A DNA stretch of 64,000 bases from Gorsachius magnificus (Eukaryota; Chordata; Aves; Pelecaniformes; Ardeidae): contig CM067109.1 of assembly GCA_034008185.1 (NCBI GenBank), forward strand, positions 34,814,885-34,878,884. The letters run 5' to 3'. Below the pieces are notes generated by a model that was not told where the DNA came from, did not search any database, and worked only from the letters and a program-made list of their open reading frames with translations. Position numbers and translations under genes: made by a program. Positions 26,938-38,154 of the stretch are shown here, one piece after another; the first letter of the stretch is position 1; each line of letters begins with the position of its first letter.

Positions 26938-27561
26938 ATGAGGGGAGAGCACTGGATGTCATATACCTCAGTGGTAACAAGGCTTTTGGCACTGTGTCCC
27001 ACAATATTATTGCATCCGGGTTAGGATGGGTGGATGACTTGACAGGTAGATGGGTCAAAGTCCAGCTGTAGGATTGGGCTGGATGCATAGGAGCCTTACG
27101 AAATTCAGCAAGGACAAATGTGGAGTCTCATACCTGCGAAGGGGTAACCCTTGCAGCAGTACAGGCTGGGGCCTGACTGAATGGCTGGGATCAGCTCTGC
27201 TGGAAGAAACCCAGGCATCTTGTCAGCAGGAAGAGCGCAAGCCATCAGTGCTCCCTGGCAGCAAAGGGCCAAAATCATCTTGGGCTGTATTGACAGGAGC
27301 ACAGCTGGTCAAGTGAGGAAAGTGATTGTCCCCCTCTCCTTAGCACTTGTTAGAACACATCTGGAGCACTGTGCCCTATTTTGGGCCCCCCTAATACAGA
27401 AAATGTACTGGCCAACTGGAGCAAGTTGAGCTGGGGACTACAGGGGTGATTGGGCTGGAGACCAGGCCCTGTCAGCAGTGGCTGAAGGACCCTACACTGA
27501 GAAAGAGATTAGACTAGAGATCTGCTGTCATCCCTTCCAACCTGAATGATCCTGTGTTTCT
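26938..27561 (+). mobile_element. Degraded CR1 LINE with late reverse transcriptase remnant
   Basis: CR1 fragment in gene orientation. Near 26947-27003 it translates to a decayed form of the CR1 ORF2 stretch that normally reads KAF-TVSHN (here KAFGTVSHNII), from the reverse transcriptase region. Later blocks are CTACCTGCGAAGGGG-like 27130s sequence, the stretch around 27281-27430 (ATCTTGGGCTGTATTGACAG, GAGCACTGTGCC) and the 3' end CATCCCTTCCAACCTGAATG. Several internal deletions shorten the ORF2-to-3'UTR interval. The terminal octamer has decayed to GATCCTGTG. Not coding-competent. Confidence 0.88.
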
Positions 27562-30500
27562 GGTAAAAGTCATTACTGAGATGTTTAGGTTTTATACCTA
27601 TGTGTCAATTTAAAATGAAATTATTTTATCTAACAAATAAGTCTTTCTCCTTTACCCTAGTTTTTATTATTATCTTAGTAAAGATGAAGAAGAGTCTTTG
27701 CCAAAAATTACATTTTTACGTACAGAATATTAAAACATACAAGACTTTTATTCATGGTATGGAACTACATGCAAGAACTCGGTTTTGGTAAGATAACACC
27801 ATTAAGAAGGAAGGCAAAAACATTTACTTCATACCTAAAGCATCAGAAAATTTTAAAATAATGCTGGCACAATTCCATTATTGACTATACTTTTCTCCAG
27901 TCTTAATATAAATACTGAAAGATGTCTTTGGTTATTTTCACTTTTATATGTTACAGTGAAACATGCAGGAGATCACTGTTCAGACTTTAAAATCACATGA
28001 AATCTCTTTGAAGTGTGTTTGCCCCATAAAAAGAAAGGATTGTAGAAAAGAGATCTGCACTGTATTGTAGAAAAGAGATCCATATTGGATTGGATGAAAG
28101 AGAAGGTCTACAGGTGTGTGGCCATGACTTACTACGTATGTCTGAGGCAGGTAAAAAGGTTTTGGAGACAGAGATACTTGGATTTGGGATGAGTTGCTGA
28201 GGTGAAAATAGACAGCATGATATCAGAAGAAAGGGGTAGGAGCAGAAAGGCGTAGACAGAAGAACCAGATCCTGCCTGAGAATACCTTCTTTTCATGGAA
28301 GACACAAGTTTTAGCAGTCCCCTGCTATCAAGAGGGTGTCCTTTAATCTTATGGTTTATTGTGCTGTTTTGAGTTAACTGTTGCAATTCTGATAATTATT
28401 AACTGTAATATTATAAAAATCAAATACACAAACCTGTCTAAATTAAGTACTGAACTGCCCTTCCTTTCATTTCAGATAGTTCAATGTACATTCTTGCACG
28501 GGGTTTTTTTGTTTAGTGGTGCTGTGTTTTTTGCTTAGCACTGGAGGTTTATTTTTAACTTCTGAGTATTAAGCTGAAAATCATGATATATTGCCAGTGT
28601 CTTACTAAGTAACTATCAGCAATGTAATTAAAAGTAATTTGAAGTGAGATCTGTTTAATTAGAAATGAAGTATGTTTACATGTTGGCACATTTTGATAAA
28701 TTCAGTAGTCTGTTTGACAGCATGGTCCCACAACGGAGTTGTTTCATCACAGCTATCAAGCGAACAAATGACTGGAGAAGTGTATTGGTGAACTGTGTGG
28801 CTGCAGCCTTCCACTTACCGGCGTAATAGTGATGCTTAAATAGCAGACTCCCATTTTCAAATGTGGCAAGACGCACCTATTCCTTTGTCAATTAAACTCA
28901 TTTCTCCGTCCAGACTGAAAATCAGGAATTGGTCATGGTGAAGTTCTAGATATTAGTTATGAGAAACAAGGGATTCTCTTTTGGATCTGTGGTAAGTTGG
29001 TTCCCCCACATTGTAATCTCAGTTACACAGTAAATGAGTTCATTCCAGTTAAATAGATAAGAAGGGTATATTAAAGGCTTAAAACTAAAGCTATAAAAAA
29101 TATCTGGAAACTGAAAGCAGGTACAAAAATGTTCATTGGTTAAAGCATTTACATCAGTCAATCTCTAAAAATCAGCCTTAATCAAGTTTGGTATTACAGT
29201 AGCTACTTGAATGTCTAAGAAAATGACACATATTTCAGGACCCAAATCACAAGGACTACTTACACCACACAATCAATTTTATCAATTCAAGCAGAGGTTG
29301 GGAGCCAGAGATTTGCAGAGATCAAATGATCTGCAGGAAGCTTCAGCGTCAATCGCTGAATGCCTCTAAGTGTTTCATTCATTGCATTACTTGTGGTTTT
29401 TTCATCTGAAGTAGAATTGATCCCAAGTTGCAAAATTTTGGTAGTAGGTACAGCGAGTACCATATTTTGAGTACAGAGTTTGGATATATTTTTTATTTTT
29501 AAGAGAAAACAAACAGTTAAACTTCCCTGTTGTATTACACCTGAATATGATGAGAAGAAAAGATGTGCTTTTGTATTCTAAATTTGTGAGAGGCTCTTTA
29601 CTACATCTTGTTCCTTCATTACATACTTATTCCTGTACAGAAACTCTTAAGTAAGAGGATGCAGTGTCCTTTTCAAATATTGAGATCCACCTGTTTACTA
29701 TTAATTTCATTCTCTGCCATGAACATCCTATTCCTGGAAGGGTAAATTCAGCTAGGATGATAGCCATCATGTGATGTAGTACCAGATGCATCAGGTTTGA
29801 TTGCTCTTTGACTTGAGACACTCATGATGACTGCATGTGGTTAGAGTGGGTACCAACTTTCGAAGAGACAAATACCAGTTTCCACAAAAATGAAATCGTT
29901 AGCTTTCATTTTTAATCTTTTTTTGCTGTATCTGTGATATGAAGTGCCAACAGTGGTCAGATTTGTTTCTTCAAAAACTTTTCTATAGGCAAACATTTAA
30001 AAAAATCTTTCAGAATTGGAGCCTCTCCTTTGGCTTTCTTGTTTTAAAATGTTGCAGTTTCCCAGAGTAGGAAGCAAACTACTTAGTGTCTTATCTCAGA
30101 AACCTCTGTCTGTAAACACAGGTTTATTAAAACAATGCAAAAATGTTATGCAGTATGTTTGTCATTTGTACATGTAACTGTTCCCCATTGCATTTGCTTC
30201 TTAAATATGCTTTTTACCGTGCTGTTTTTTCCAGGCAAACAAAATTGTTAGTCATTCCCTCCGTTGGCTTCAGAGAATCAATCCCTCAGCCTAGAACTGC
30301 TTTCTGCTTGCAGAGTCCTTCAGCTTTCAAAAAAAGAAACTGAGTACAATGCAAAAAAAATTGTCTTTCACATGCATATGTATCTTTGATTCAAAGACAT
30401 CAGCCTTTAGGCCTTATGGTTTTGGCAAAGAATGAAACTGAAAAGGCCCGTTTCAATGGGATGGTTATTTTTAATGTTGCACAGCATCTGATGCTTTTAA

Positions 30501-31819
30501 GACCCTTTAAGCTTTGATCATTTTTGCTATCCTGTCCCATAGTGGTGGGTGGAATGTTCCTTCTGCTACGCTGCTAAATGCATTAAAGCTATCTGGTTGT
30601 ATACTCAGAGTTCCAACTTTATTGCAGCACAAGGCTAACTCTGGTCTGATGAGGCTTATCTCCCTTGGCCTCCTATCTAGGCTATGGTAGAAACAATTCA
30701 CAGACTACAACTAACAAAGAACAGAGTGATAAAATGCAATGATTCAGGTTTGTGTGGGAGCATTATGTAATGACTTGCTTACCACCCTTACTTGCAGCCA
30801 TTTGTTCCCACAGTTTGACCAGTACAACTGTGCATGGCTGCTGTTTGCAGAATGACCAGGTTCAAGTTTTTAAATACCCCTTAAAACTCCTATAAAGTGC
30901 TAACAAACTTTACATTGACTCAGGCTTGGGAGAAGTGTTTTACCAGTAATAAGCTGGCACTATTTTAACGAAGTTTTACTTTTGAAGACTGGGGATCTAA
31001 ACCAATATTGGTGGCAGATTGTGAAGGTACCAACATGCGCTATGTGCTGGAATCCAGTTCAGTTCCCATGTTACTTGTGCACCTACCTACCCACCATTTG
31101 CCTCTCTGAAAACTCTGCAGCTTCTAAACCCACAACCAGGCATGTTGTTACTGGCTCAGGAAAACTGTTCCATAGCTTCAGTCAGACCTGTGTAATGTTG
31201 AGTACAAAACAAAAGCTTTCTAAAATTACTAGTGTATGATTTTGCTTTTCTGGAGACAGCCATTAGCAAACAGAGAGCTTCATGTACTTATTCATAAGTG
31301 AAGTAATTAAAGCTGCACTTCTACTTACTTCTGAAAGTTACATTCTTAAGGTGTTGTGTTTATTATTTCAATTTTCTTTCAGTTTAGACAAGGAACCTGT
31401 GAAGTAATGACTAGGCCAATCAAATATTCAGTGTAAGGCTGACTTGATGAGGTGAATTGTATGCTTCAAGAGGTGAAAGTTTATATCAAGAGACTGTTCC
31501 CTGACCTGGCTGAGGAGGTTAACTGCAGTTTTCTAGCATTTGCAGGCATCATGACTCTTGTTAGGGTTAAAACCTGAACTAAGAACCTTAGTTGGCCAGG
31601 TTTTCTTCAGCACTGTGATAAATATGATCTCTCTTTTCTTCTACATGGAATAAAGGTGTGCCAAAATAGTGTCATCATTTATGATCTCTGTTTAGAGAGA
31701 AGGAACCTTATTCTTTTCTATACTGTAAAATGAATGCATAATAGGTAAAATAAGTTCACAGGATTTCTTCACATGAAGTTGAATGAGATTTTCTTAATGT
31801 ACTTTTTCTTTCTTTGCAG
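27562..31819. other. Intronic, no gene recognised
   Basis: AT-rich end of intron 4. A 17-base duplication (ATTGTAGAAAAGAGATC) occurs near 28039 and 28064. ORFs here (up to 85 codons) are unsupported. Confidence 0.75.
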
Positions 31820-32102
31820 CTATTGGCTGACAAACAAGGTCCACATTAAACGACCCAGCACTGGTCTCCTCATGTATACGCTTGCCACCAGATTTTGTGA
31901 TGAAATTCACCTGTATGGATTTTGGCCATTCCCAAAGGATTTACATGGAAAACCTGTCAAGTATCATTATTATGATGATCTGAAGTATCGGTACTTTTCT
32001 AATGCCAGTCCTCATAGGATGCCATTAGAGTTTAAAACGTTGTATGTATTACATAACAGAGGAGCACTGAAATTAACAACAGGGAAATGCGTACAGCAAT
32101 AA
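31820..32102 (+). CDS. ST8SIA4: ST8SIA4 terminal coding exon (residues 266-359, stop)
   Basis: Last coding exon of polysialyltransferase ST8Sia IV. The acceptor is TTTGCAG|C; the C completes Gly266, followed by Tyr-Trp-Leu. It encodes the end of the PSTD (to Arg277), sialylmotif S ([20 protein letters not shown]), sialylmotif III (HYYD, 315-318) and sialylmotif VS with catalytic His331 and Glu336. Cys292 and Cys356 fall exactly at the positions known to form disulfides with Cys142 and Cys156 in the mammalian enzyme. The stop is TAA at 32100-32102. With the previous exon this gives 191 residues from Cys169 to Gln359, the same end as the 359-residue human enzyme as I recall it. Differences from human by memory: His274 for Pro, His308 for Asn, Pro311 for Ala, Tyr341 for Asn, Gln358 for Lys. 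None touches a catalytic or disulfide residue. A further sequon (NAS, Asn327) is present. Everything indicates a functional gene. Confidence 0.97.
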
Positions 32103-32389
32103 AGCACATGTAAAGTACAATAAGAAGTACAGAATACACACTTCATCATAAAGATGTTGTGGAATGGCAATGGGATCCCAGTGAGGATATGTTTAGTACC
32201 CACAAAGCCATCGGAAAAAGGAATATTATCAGAAGTACATAACCAGCTATTATACCTGTAAAGTGCTATATAACTAAGCTATCTTGACTGCAAGGGTTCA
32301 AGTAAGTGCCACTTTCACTAAGAACAAAGCTTGAATGTATACTCAGTAGTGTTTACAGGATCCAGTGACACATTCATCATGAATTAAAG

Positions 32390-32395
32390 AATAAA
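32390..32395 (+). promoter_or_regulatory. ST8SIA4: Proximal candidate polyadenylation signal AATAAA
   Basis: First AATAAA after the stop codon, 287 bases downstream of it; another AATAAA follows at 32482-32487. No strong GT-rich downstream element is obvious, so use is uncertain. Confidence 0.35.
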
Positions 32396-33183
32396 ACTAT
32401 AACCTGCTTACTGCTGACTTGCCACTGTGGTCAGACAGCCCACAGAAGAAATCCCCAGTGGATGGAATATTTTCTTGAGCAAATAAACCAGGCTTTGGCA
32501 GAAAACATCACAATGGAATCGAGTAGAGAAAGTGAAGTCCATAAGATCAAACAAATCAGTAAATGCCTTCAGTCAGAGGACTGTTTCTGATCTTGTATTA
32601 TAACCTCAGCTTTTGTTGCTGTTTTTCTTATTGCTGTTGGTTGGGTTTTGTTGCTTTTGAGTATTGGAGCCCTTAAAGGATTTTGAGGATGTTATGAATA
32701 ATTAAAAGTATATATCTTATGGAATTGTCTTAGGAGAAAAATTCGTAAGGGTGGGAGGGTGGAGGGAAATATCAAATATTTTATCAATTGTTATTGTGTT
32801 GTATCTCGCTGTCACACAACCCTTAAGGTCCCAATTGTTTTTCTAGCTACCGCTGTCAATTCCCACTACATGGAACCACTCAGAGGTCATTTTGATCCAT
32901 TTTTAAAACAAAGTTTTTCTGTTGTGTTTAGATTTGAAAACATACAAGAAGGTGCCCTTATTTTTGGTACCAAAGATTACTCTTATACACATTTTCTCCT
33001 TTCCTTGAAGAAATGGTATAGATTTAGTATGACGTTTGTCTGCTGCTGAACGGAACATGTTCTTAATGTTATTTAAATTTTTGAATTAAGCATCTCAAAG
33101 CAAAGCCCATTTACTGACTTTGCATACAGAATTTCATTATTCAGAAAAATCTGCAGGATTAAAGAAATTATTTCATACATTCA

Positions 33184-33207
33184 AATATATGTATATACAC
33201 ACACACA
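33184..33207. repeat. Short (TA)n(CA)n microsatellite
   Basis: Alternating pyrimidine-purine stretch (TATATGTATATACACACACACA) in the candidate 3'UTR. Confidence 0.8.
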
Positions 33208-34289
33208 ATTTTTATTCCTGATTTAAAGTTAGATACAAAGTCTAAAAGAACTCAGGTGACATTGGAACACGCCTAAAGAGAAAAAAAACACCCCAGCCAA
33301 TTAAAAGGAAAATAAAAGACCTGTAGATCAAACAGTTCTTTTAAAACTTAAGTTTCTAATGGTGTTGGATGATACCTCTTTCTCATATACCTCTTTTGTA
33401 TCAGCTTGATGTTTTGATGTGTTATTAACTGAAATAACACAGAGCTGCATTATCTCACAGTGATTTTTCTGAGCAGTCTTGTTTATCGACAAAGCCAAGA
33501 ATTCTTTCACTTTCATCTTTCAAAAAAAGAGAACAAGAAGTTACAGGAGGGTAGGAGAGGGTGGAGTGACAGTATGGAACATACTAAGATACAAAACCTG
33601 TCTCCATATGGTATGTTTTAGCGCTAATGGAGCAGGTAAATGAAGAACACCATGGTTCCACCATTTTTATGTCAGGCTAGTCTAAAGAGGAGGTATGCAG
33701 ATACCATGTATGGTTATTTTCTTGTTATGTTTTCAGCTCTACATTAGGTCCTCATCTCCAAATATGATATTCAGCGTATCTATTGAATTTTGAACTAGCT
33801 TTAGCAATTTCATATGTAGCAGAACACTCACAAACATTTACTAGCTGGAAGTGCCATTTATTACCCATTTTTCCTCTTAAGTTCACCTGTATTTCATCAT
33901 ACATGACTAGAGGCCTGTGATTATGCAAATTTAGTAGCTGAATTTCTGCCTCGCAAACAGTTTTGCCAAAAGTTCATGGGAAATAGAAAGTCATTCTGCT
34001 ATATATAAGACACAGTAGCATCTTTCCTTATTTACCAGTCTCTCCTACCCAGAACAGTTTACTTCAGCCCTACACTAAGGTGTGGATTGTGGTCCTCACC
34101 ACTGAAACCAAGGCATCATGAGAAACTAAACATCAGTACAGACTGGAAAGTGTTTAATTTGTTGTTGATAAGCCAGGGGTGTTTTATGTATACTGTGTAA
34201 ACTTGCAGTTTAAGACAAGGTTATTTCCTTGATGAAACGTAGGCATATTCCTGTTGTTTTTGTTAGGGTTTTATTGCTGTTGATCTAAT

Positions 34290-34331
34290 ATATCTCATGT
34301 ATCTCATATATATCTTATGTATTTCATACAC
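34290..34331. repeat. Imperfect TATCTCATG-type tandem repeat
   Basis: About four imperfect 9-10 base units (TATCTCATG, TATCTCATA, TATCTTATG, TATTTCATA) in the candidate 3'UTR. Confidence 0.7.
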
Positions 34332-35718
34332 ATTGGCAGAATTTCTGTTGAGATAAAGAAATCACAGGTACCAGTCTCACAGAGGCTCAAAGAAGCATCT
34401 GTTTACCTTTATCTTTTCTTCTGGAAACATCCTCTTCTTCTCTCTAGTGTCAGGTCATCAACAAAAAGGGAATTCAAATAGACTAAAATATTCATGGACA
34501 GGTGATTTTTTTCACCTCAGGGAACTGGTTATTTCTCTGGAAGCAAAGTAGACAGAGACACTCTAATTCTTATAGTAGTAAATAAAAAGTTATTTGTGTA
34601 ACTGAGTAAGTGAAAACAATGAGACATAAATAGGAAGATAGATGAGAAAGTGTCTTTAGAAGTCAGCAGATGAAGGAAAATTTGGCCTGAGCCTGTTTTG
34701 CAAGCTTCACATTTGATTCTCTGTGAGTGAAGTTAACTTTAGTATACAAGCCATGGAGTCCAAATTTTCACCTCATCACTAAATCTGACAGAACAGGGTG
34801 ATACAGGGCAGGGTTTCTCTGACTTGTTTTGGCACAAGATGTGACAGGAGCACCTACTTCTAAGACAACCTTCTCAAAACTGGGCCTTAACTTCATCTCT
34901 TGCAGGCTTTCCACTTCTCATGGTCTCATGGTTTTCTACCATCATCCACACTCATAACACACTCCTTTCAAACTGGCACCCAGGTGTGTTTCCCTCCCAA
35001 AAGCATAGGACCCCTCACTAACTTGTGTCCTGTCTCACCTGCCTCAGCTTTATCCTGAGCTGAAGTGTAATGTAGTGAGTGGTAGGTTTCAAACCATCCT
35101 CTGAGCAAGTAGCAGTGGTAGTCTTTGACCATATAGGCTTTCACAAGCACTGGGAGTCATTTTACTCTATTGCTTTTGTATAAAATCTGTGTCCATGTGG
35201 AGCCCAAAGCTTAGGGGGCTCCCTGGTTTGTGGTTTGTTGTGCTGTAAATTGTCTGTTTTGAGGTAGTTTGTGACCACCAGTTACTGGTTACTCTAGGGT
35301 GACCTGATGTGGGACATGCCCAGAGCTTTTCCTCTTAGGTTACATGACCTTGGTGGTTATCCCTTTCACTGCTGGGAAGCTGCAGCAATGGTCTCATTGC
35401 AGACACCCTTTCTCACCTTTCTCCTTATACCTCCTTGTTCTATATTGCCCTGGGGCTCTTTGTGCATTTCTGTTGAAGCACCCCAGGCCATGATGAACAA
35501 AACAGGTGACTTCTGCTGTGTGACTCTCTATCCCTACAAGTGACCTGAGGCATAGACCCAAAGGCTTAGCTGCTGTATAGGGACTTTACCATGGAATTAA
35601 TTTCACCTTGTGGTCCTTCACTGGGCAGCAGTCGACAGCTCAAGTCTCCATAGCTGCCTTGGATGATTTCTGTTGTTTATATACTTTCACATCTCCTGTG
35701 CTGCCTACAGCACAGATC

Positions 35719-36300
35719 AGAATCATAGAATCGTTTAGGTTGGAAAAGACCTTTAAGATCAAGTCCAACCATTAACCTAACACTGCCATCCCACCACTAA
35801 ACCATGTCCCTAAGCACTGCATCTACCCATCTTTTAAATACCTCCAGGGATGGGGACTTGACCACTTCCTTGGGCAGCCCATTCCAATGCTTGCTAACAA
35901 CACTTTGTGAAGAAATTTTTCCTAATATCCAATCTAAACCTTCCCTGGCACAACTTGAGGCCATTTCCCCTCGTCCCATCACCTGTTACCTGGGAGAAGA
36001 GACCAACACTCATCTCACTACAACCTCCTGTCAGGTAGTTGTAGAGGGTGATAAGGTGTCTCCTCAGTCTCCTTTTCTCCAGGCTAAACAAACCCAGTTC
36101 CCTCAGCTCCTCAATAAGACTTGTGCTCCAGACCCTTCACCGGCTTTGTTACTCTCCACTTTATATGTTCCAGCACCTCAACCTCCTTGTAGTGAGGGAC
36201 CCAAAACTGAACACAGTATTTGAGGTGTGGCCTCACCAGTGCTGAGTACAGGGGCATGATCACTTCCCTGCTTCTGCTGGCCACACTATTCCTGATAGAA
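35719..36300 (-). mobile_element. 5'-truncated CR1 LINE, antisense to gene
   Basis: Reverse-strand CR1 whose 3' octamer end is at 35719 (AGAATCATAGAATCG on the + strand). The + strand then reads TTGGAAAAGACCTTTAAGAT, CACCTGTTACCTGGGAGAAG and TCTCCTTTTCTCCAGGCTAA. The minus-strand frame within 36111-36344 gives the CR1 ORF2 tail ([18 protein letters not shown]). It has the same subfamily structure as the copies at 38155-38468 and 45079-45331. The 5' limit near 36300 is approximate. Confidence 0.93.
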
Positions 36301-37285
36301 GATAAACAGGCTTTATCACTTTTATCATCCAACACTATCAACAACTAATACAAAGTAGATAGAATAAAAAGAAGAAGGATTTGTAATATTGTAACGATAT
36401 CTGCCCTGGTGAGGAACTGAGGAATGCTCATCAGTTGAGTGTTCCTCAAATTTATTCTCATATCAGTCATATTAATTGCCAGCTATGGTTCCTAAATGTA
36501 TGTTAAAAATAAGAACTGGGAGCTACATCAAGACAGCACAGTGTATATTTTTCCAAATCTTATGGCAGCTTTACATTGAACAACTTGATTTCATTCAGAT
36601 AAATTTATTGTATATTGTTTAACATATATGTGAAAGTTTCTGTGGCAGACTGTCTTTCATATTTCATAAAAATAATATATAAATATATTTGATTGTTAAG
36701 TTTTCAGCTTTGGGACAGTTCTCTCTCCCACAGCTCTGAGCCAGTCTCCAGATACAAAGATCTACTGAACCTTTCAAACCTTGGCTGGTTTACACAATCT
36801 GATGTGTAATAAAGACTTTTGTTAAATGATATAATCAACATGTGCTTGAGGTCAGCACCTTTTCTCTAACTGACTGCAATTTGAAGAAAAATGTATGGAT
36901 TCAGTACTTTTTTTTAGTGTTTGATCTAGCAAAGTGCTGAGCACTCTTATGGTGACTTTCCTGGGAGAGACATGTCCAGGATTTAGATGGGGATCTAGAT
37001 TAGCATATTTCAGGATATAGCTCTGAAATTGCACATTATTTATTTTTAAGAGCACTGTTACTTTGTGTAGGGAAAAGCACAATTGTTCTAAATGTCAATA
37101 AAATAAAGGAAGAGCGTTTACAGAGAGCTTCATTCCTGCACAATACTATTGCTACTGAGCATATGTAATACAATTTCTGTGGTTTAAGGTATTGATATGT
37201 ATTCTGTCAAGATTGTCATGTTTGACACTGTTAATATTATTTCAAGTACAGCTATGGGGATTGTTTTTTATTCGTATAACTGTAA

Positions 37286-37291
37286 AATAAA
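37286..37291 (+). promoter_or_regulatory. ST8SIA4: Preferred distal polyadenylation signal AATAAA
   Basis: AATAAA followed within ten bases by a run of T and a T-rich stretch (37297-37330) that could be the downstream element. It lies about 5.2 kb after the stop codon and just before the LTR at 37380. Overlapping AATAAA copies at 37097-37106 are a close alternative. Confidence 0.4.
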
Positions 37292-37379
37292 GAAGGTTTT
37301 TTTTCATTTTTTCTGCTATATTCTGTTCCATATTCCTTTGTAAGACAGTTGTGATAACATTTTTCAATTATGTGCTAAT

Positions 37380-38044
37380 TGTAAGGATATGTGGAAGGAG
37401 AGTGTCTGCTCCTTTAAGGTGTCTGGTCAAGGACTTTCTCAGCACAAAAGGGGATATTAAGAAAAGGAGAAAGCCATAAACAAGAACATAGAGAGACACA
37501 AACCTGACCGACAAATTATAAAGGAGGCAGCGATGAGAACCGAAACTGATCAGTTGCGCTAACTGGTAAGGATATGTGGAGTGTAGGAATGTTTATTCCA
37601 GTAAGACTATCTGGTGGAGGACCTTGTCAAAAGGGATACTAAGGAAAAGGGGGAAGCAGTTCGGAGACACAAACCTTACAGGCAAATCATAATGGAGAAA
37701 AAGACAAGAAGCCAGCCTCGTCAGTTGCACTAACTGAACAACTATCAAGGAACTGCAGGCAAACAGGACTTTGTGACTGATAAGGATGTAGACCTGAGAG
37801 TCCAGGGGGTTGGAGGGGAGTTGGTGGGACCATGCAAAATGATGAGGCAATGTGCAGGGGAGGATGGAAGGAGGAATAGACAGAAAAGGGGCCGGTCGCG
37901 TGTAAACTATGGCTGGTCAGTACTCTTGCCTGGCTGAGCCCTGACCCTGATTGCCACAGTCTGTGCTAACTCCCCATTAAATCTTTTCTTAACTACCTGT
38001 CTGTGTTATCTCACTCTCTATCCTGTGTGTGTGAGTGCTGCTCA
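37380..38044 (+). mobile_element. Endogenous retrovirus LTR with duplicated U3
   Basis: Putative LTR running from TGTAAGGATATGTGG at 37380 to CTGCTCA at 38044 (TG...CA). The first ~350 bases are two diverged copies of a ~180-base unit, 37380-37565 and 37566-37740. Each starts GTAAGGATATGTGG and contains AGACACAAACC, AAATTATAA/AAATCATAA and a CAGTTGC-CTAACTG end. A TATAAA is at 37517-37522 and ATTAAA (37976-37981) would be the retroviral polyadenylation signal, followed by a T/GT-rich stretch. It is unrelated in sequence to the LTRs at 8.1-9.1 kb. The right end is the least certain boundary, because no second flank or target duplication was found. Family name not recognised. Confidence 0.6.
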
Positions 38045-38154
38045 CTCAGTGCCAGCTGCTGGGGGGCCGGTGTGAAGAGGAGTGGGTGCCAGCTGCTGGA
38101 GTCAGACTGGGGGTCTGGGCACCCCTGGCCTGTGCTGAAGCAAGTGGGGAGGCT
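38045..38154 (+). other. GC-rich repeat block after the LTR (possible ERV leader, left part)
   Basis: Contains GTGCCAGCTGCTGGGGGG at about 38050 and GTGCCAGCTGCTGGAG at about 38086, copies of a motif that reappears after the CR1. It could be the internal leader of a partial provirus or simply a minisatellite. No clear primer-binding site was identified. Confidence 0.4.

Larger units (their letters stand above)
1118..31819 (+). other. ST8SIA4: ST8SIA4 intron 4 (~30.7 kb)
   Basis: Intron between the last two coding exons. The donor is GTAAGTG at 1118. The acceptor is a T-rich tract (31801-31817) followed by CAG at 31817-31819, with a plausible branch site in TTCTTAAT near 31791-31798. The intron splits a Gly codon (GG|C), so both flanking exons keep frame. 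It carries two LTR copies and two CR1 copies, listed separately. The rest is unique-looking AT-rich DNA without a convincing internal exon, RNA gene or second gene on either strand. Confidence 0.93.
32103..37291 (+). other. ST8SIA4: Candidate long 3'UTR of ST8SIA4
   Basis: No gene or exon is recognisable after the stop codon for more than 5 kb. Mammalian ST8SIA4 mRNAs have a multi-kilobase 3'UTR, so transcript sequence probably extends well into this region. AATAAA hexamers occur at 32390, 32482, 33311, 34581, 36808, 37097, 37101 and 37286. The last, followed by a T-rich stretch, is my preferred distal end. The region also holds a short (TA)/(CA) repeat at 33184-33207, a TATCTCATG-type repeat at 34290-34331, and an antisense CR1. 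Both the true 3' end and the proximal site used are inferred. Confidence 0.5.

Noticed and set aside
31773..31819. Upstream extension of the terminal exon frame to an ATG at 31773
   Set aside because: This is intronic acceptor sequence ending in TTTGCAG; protein similarity starts exactly at the split Gly codon.
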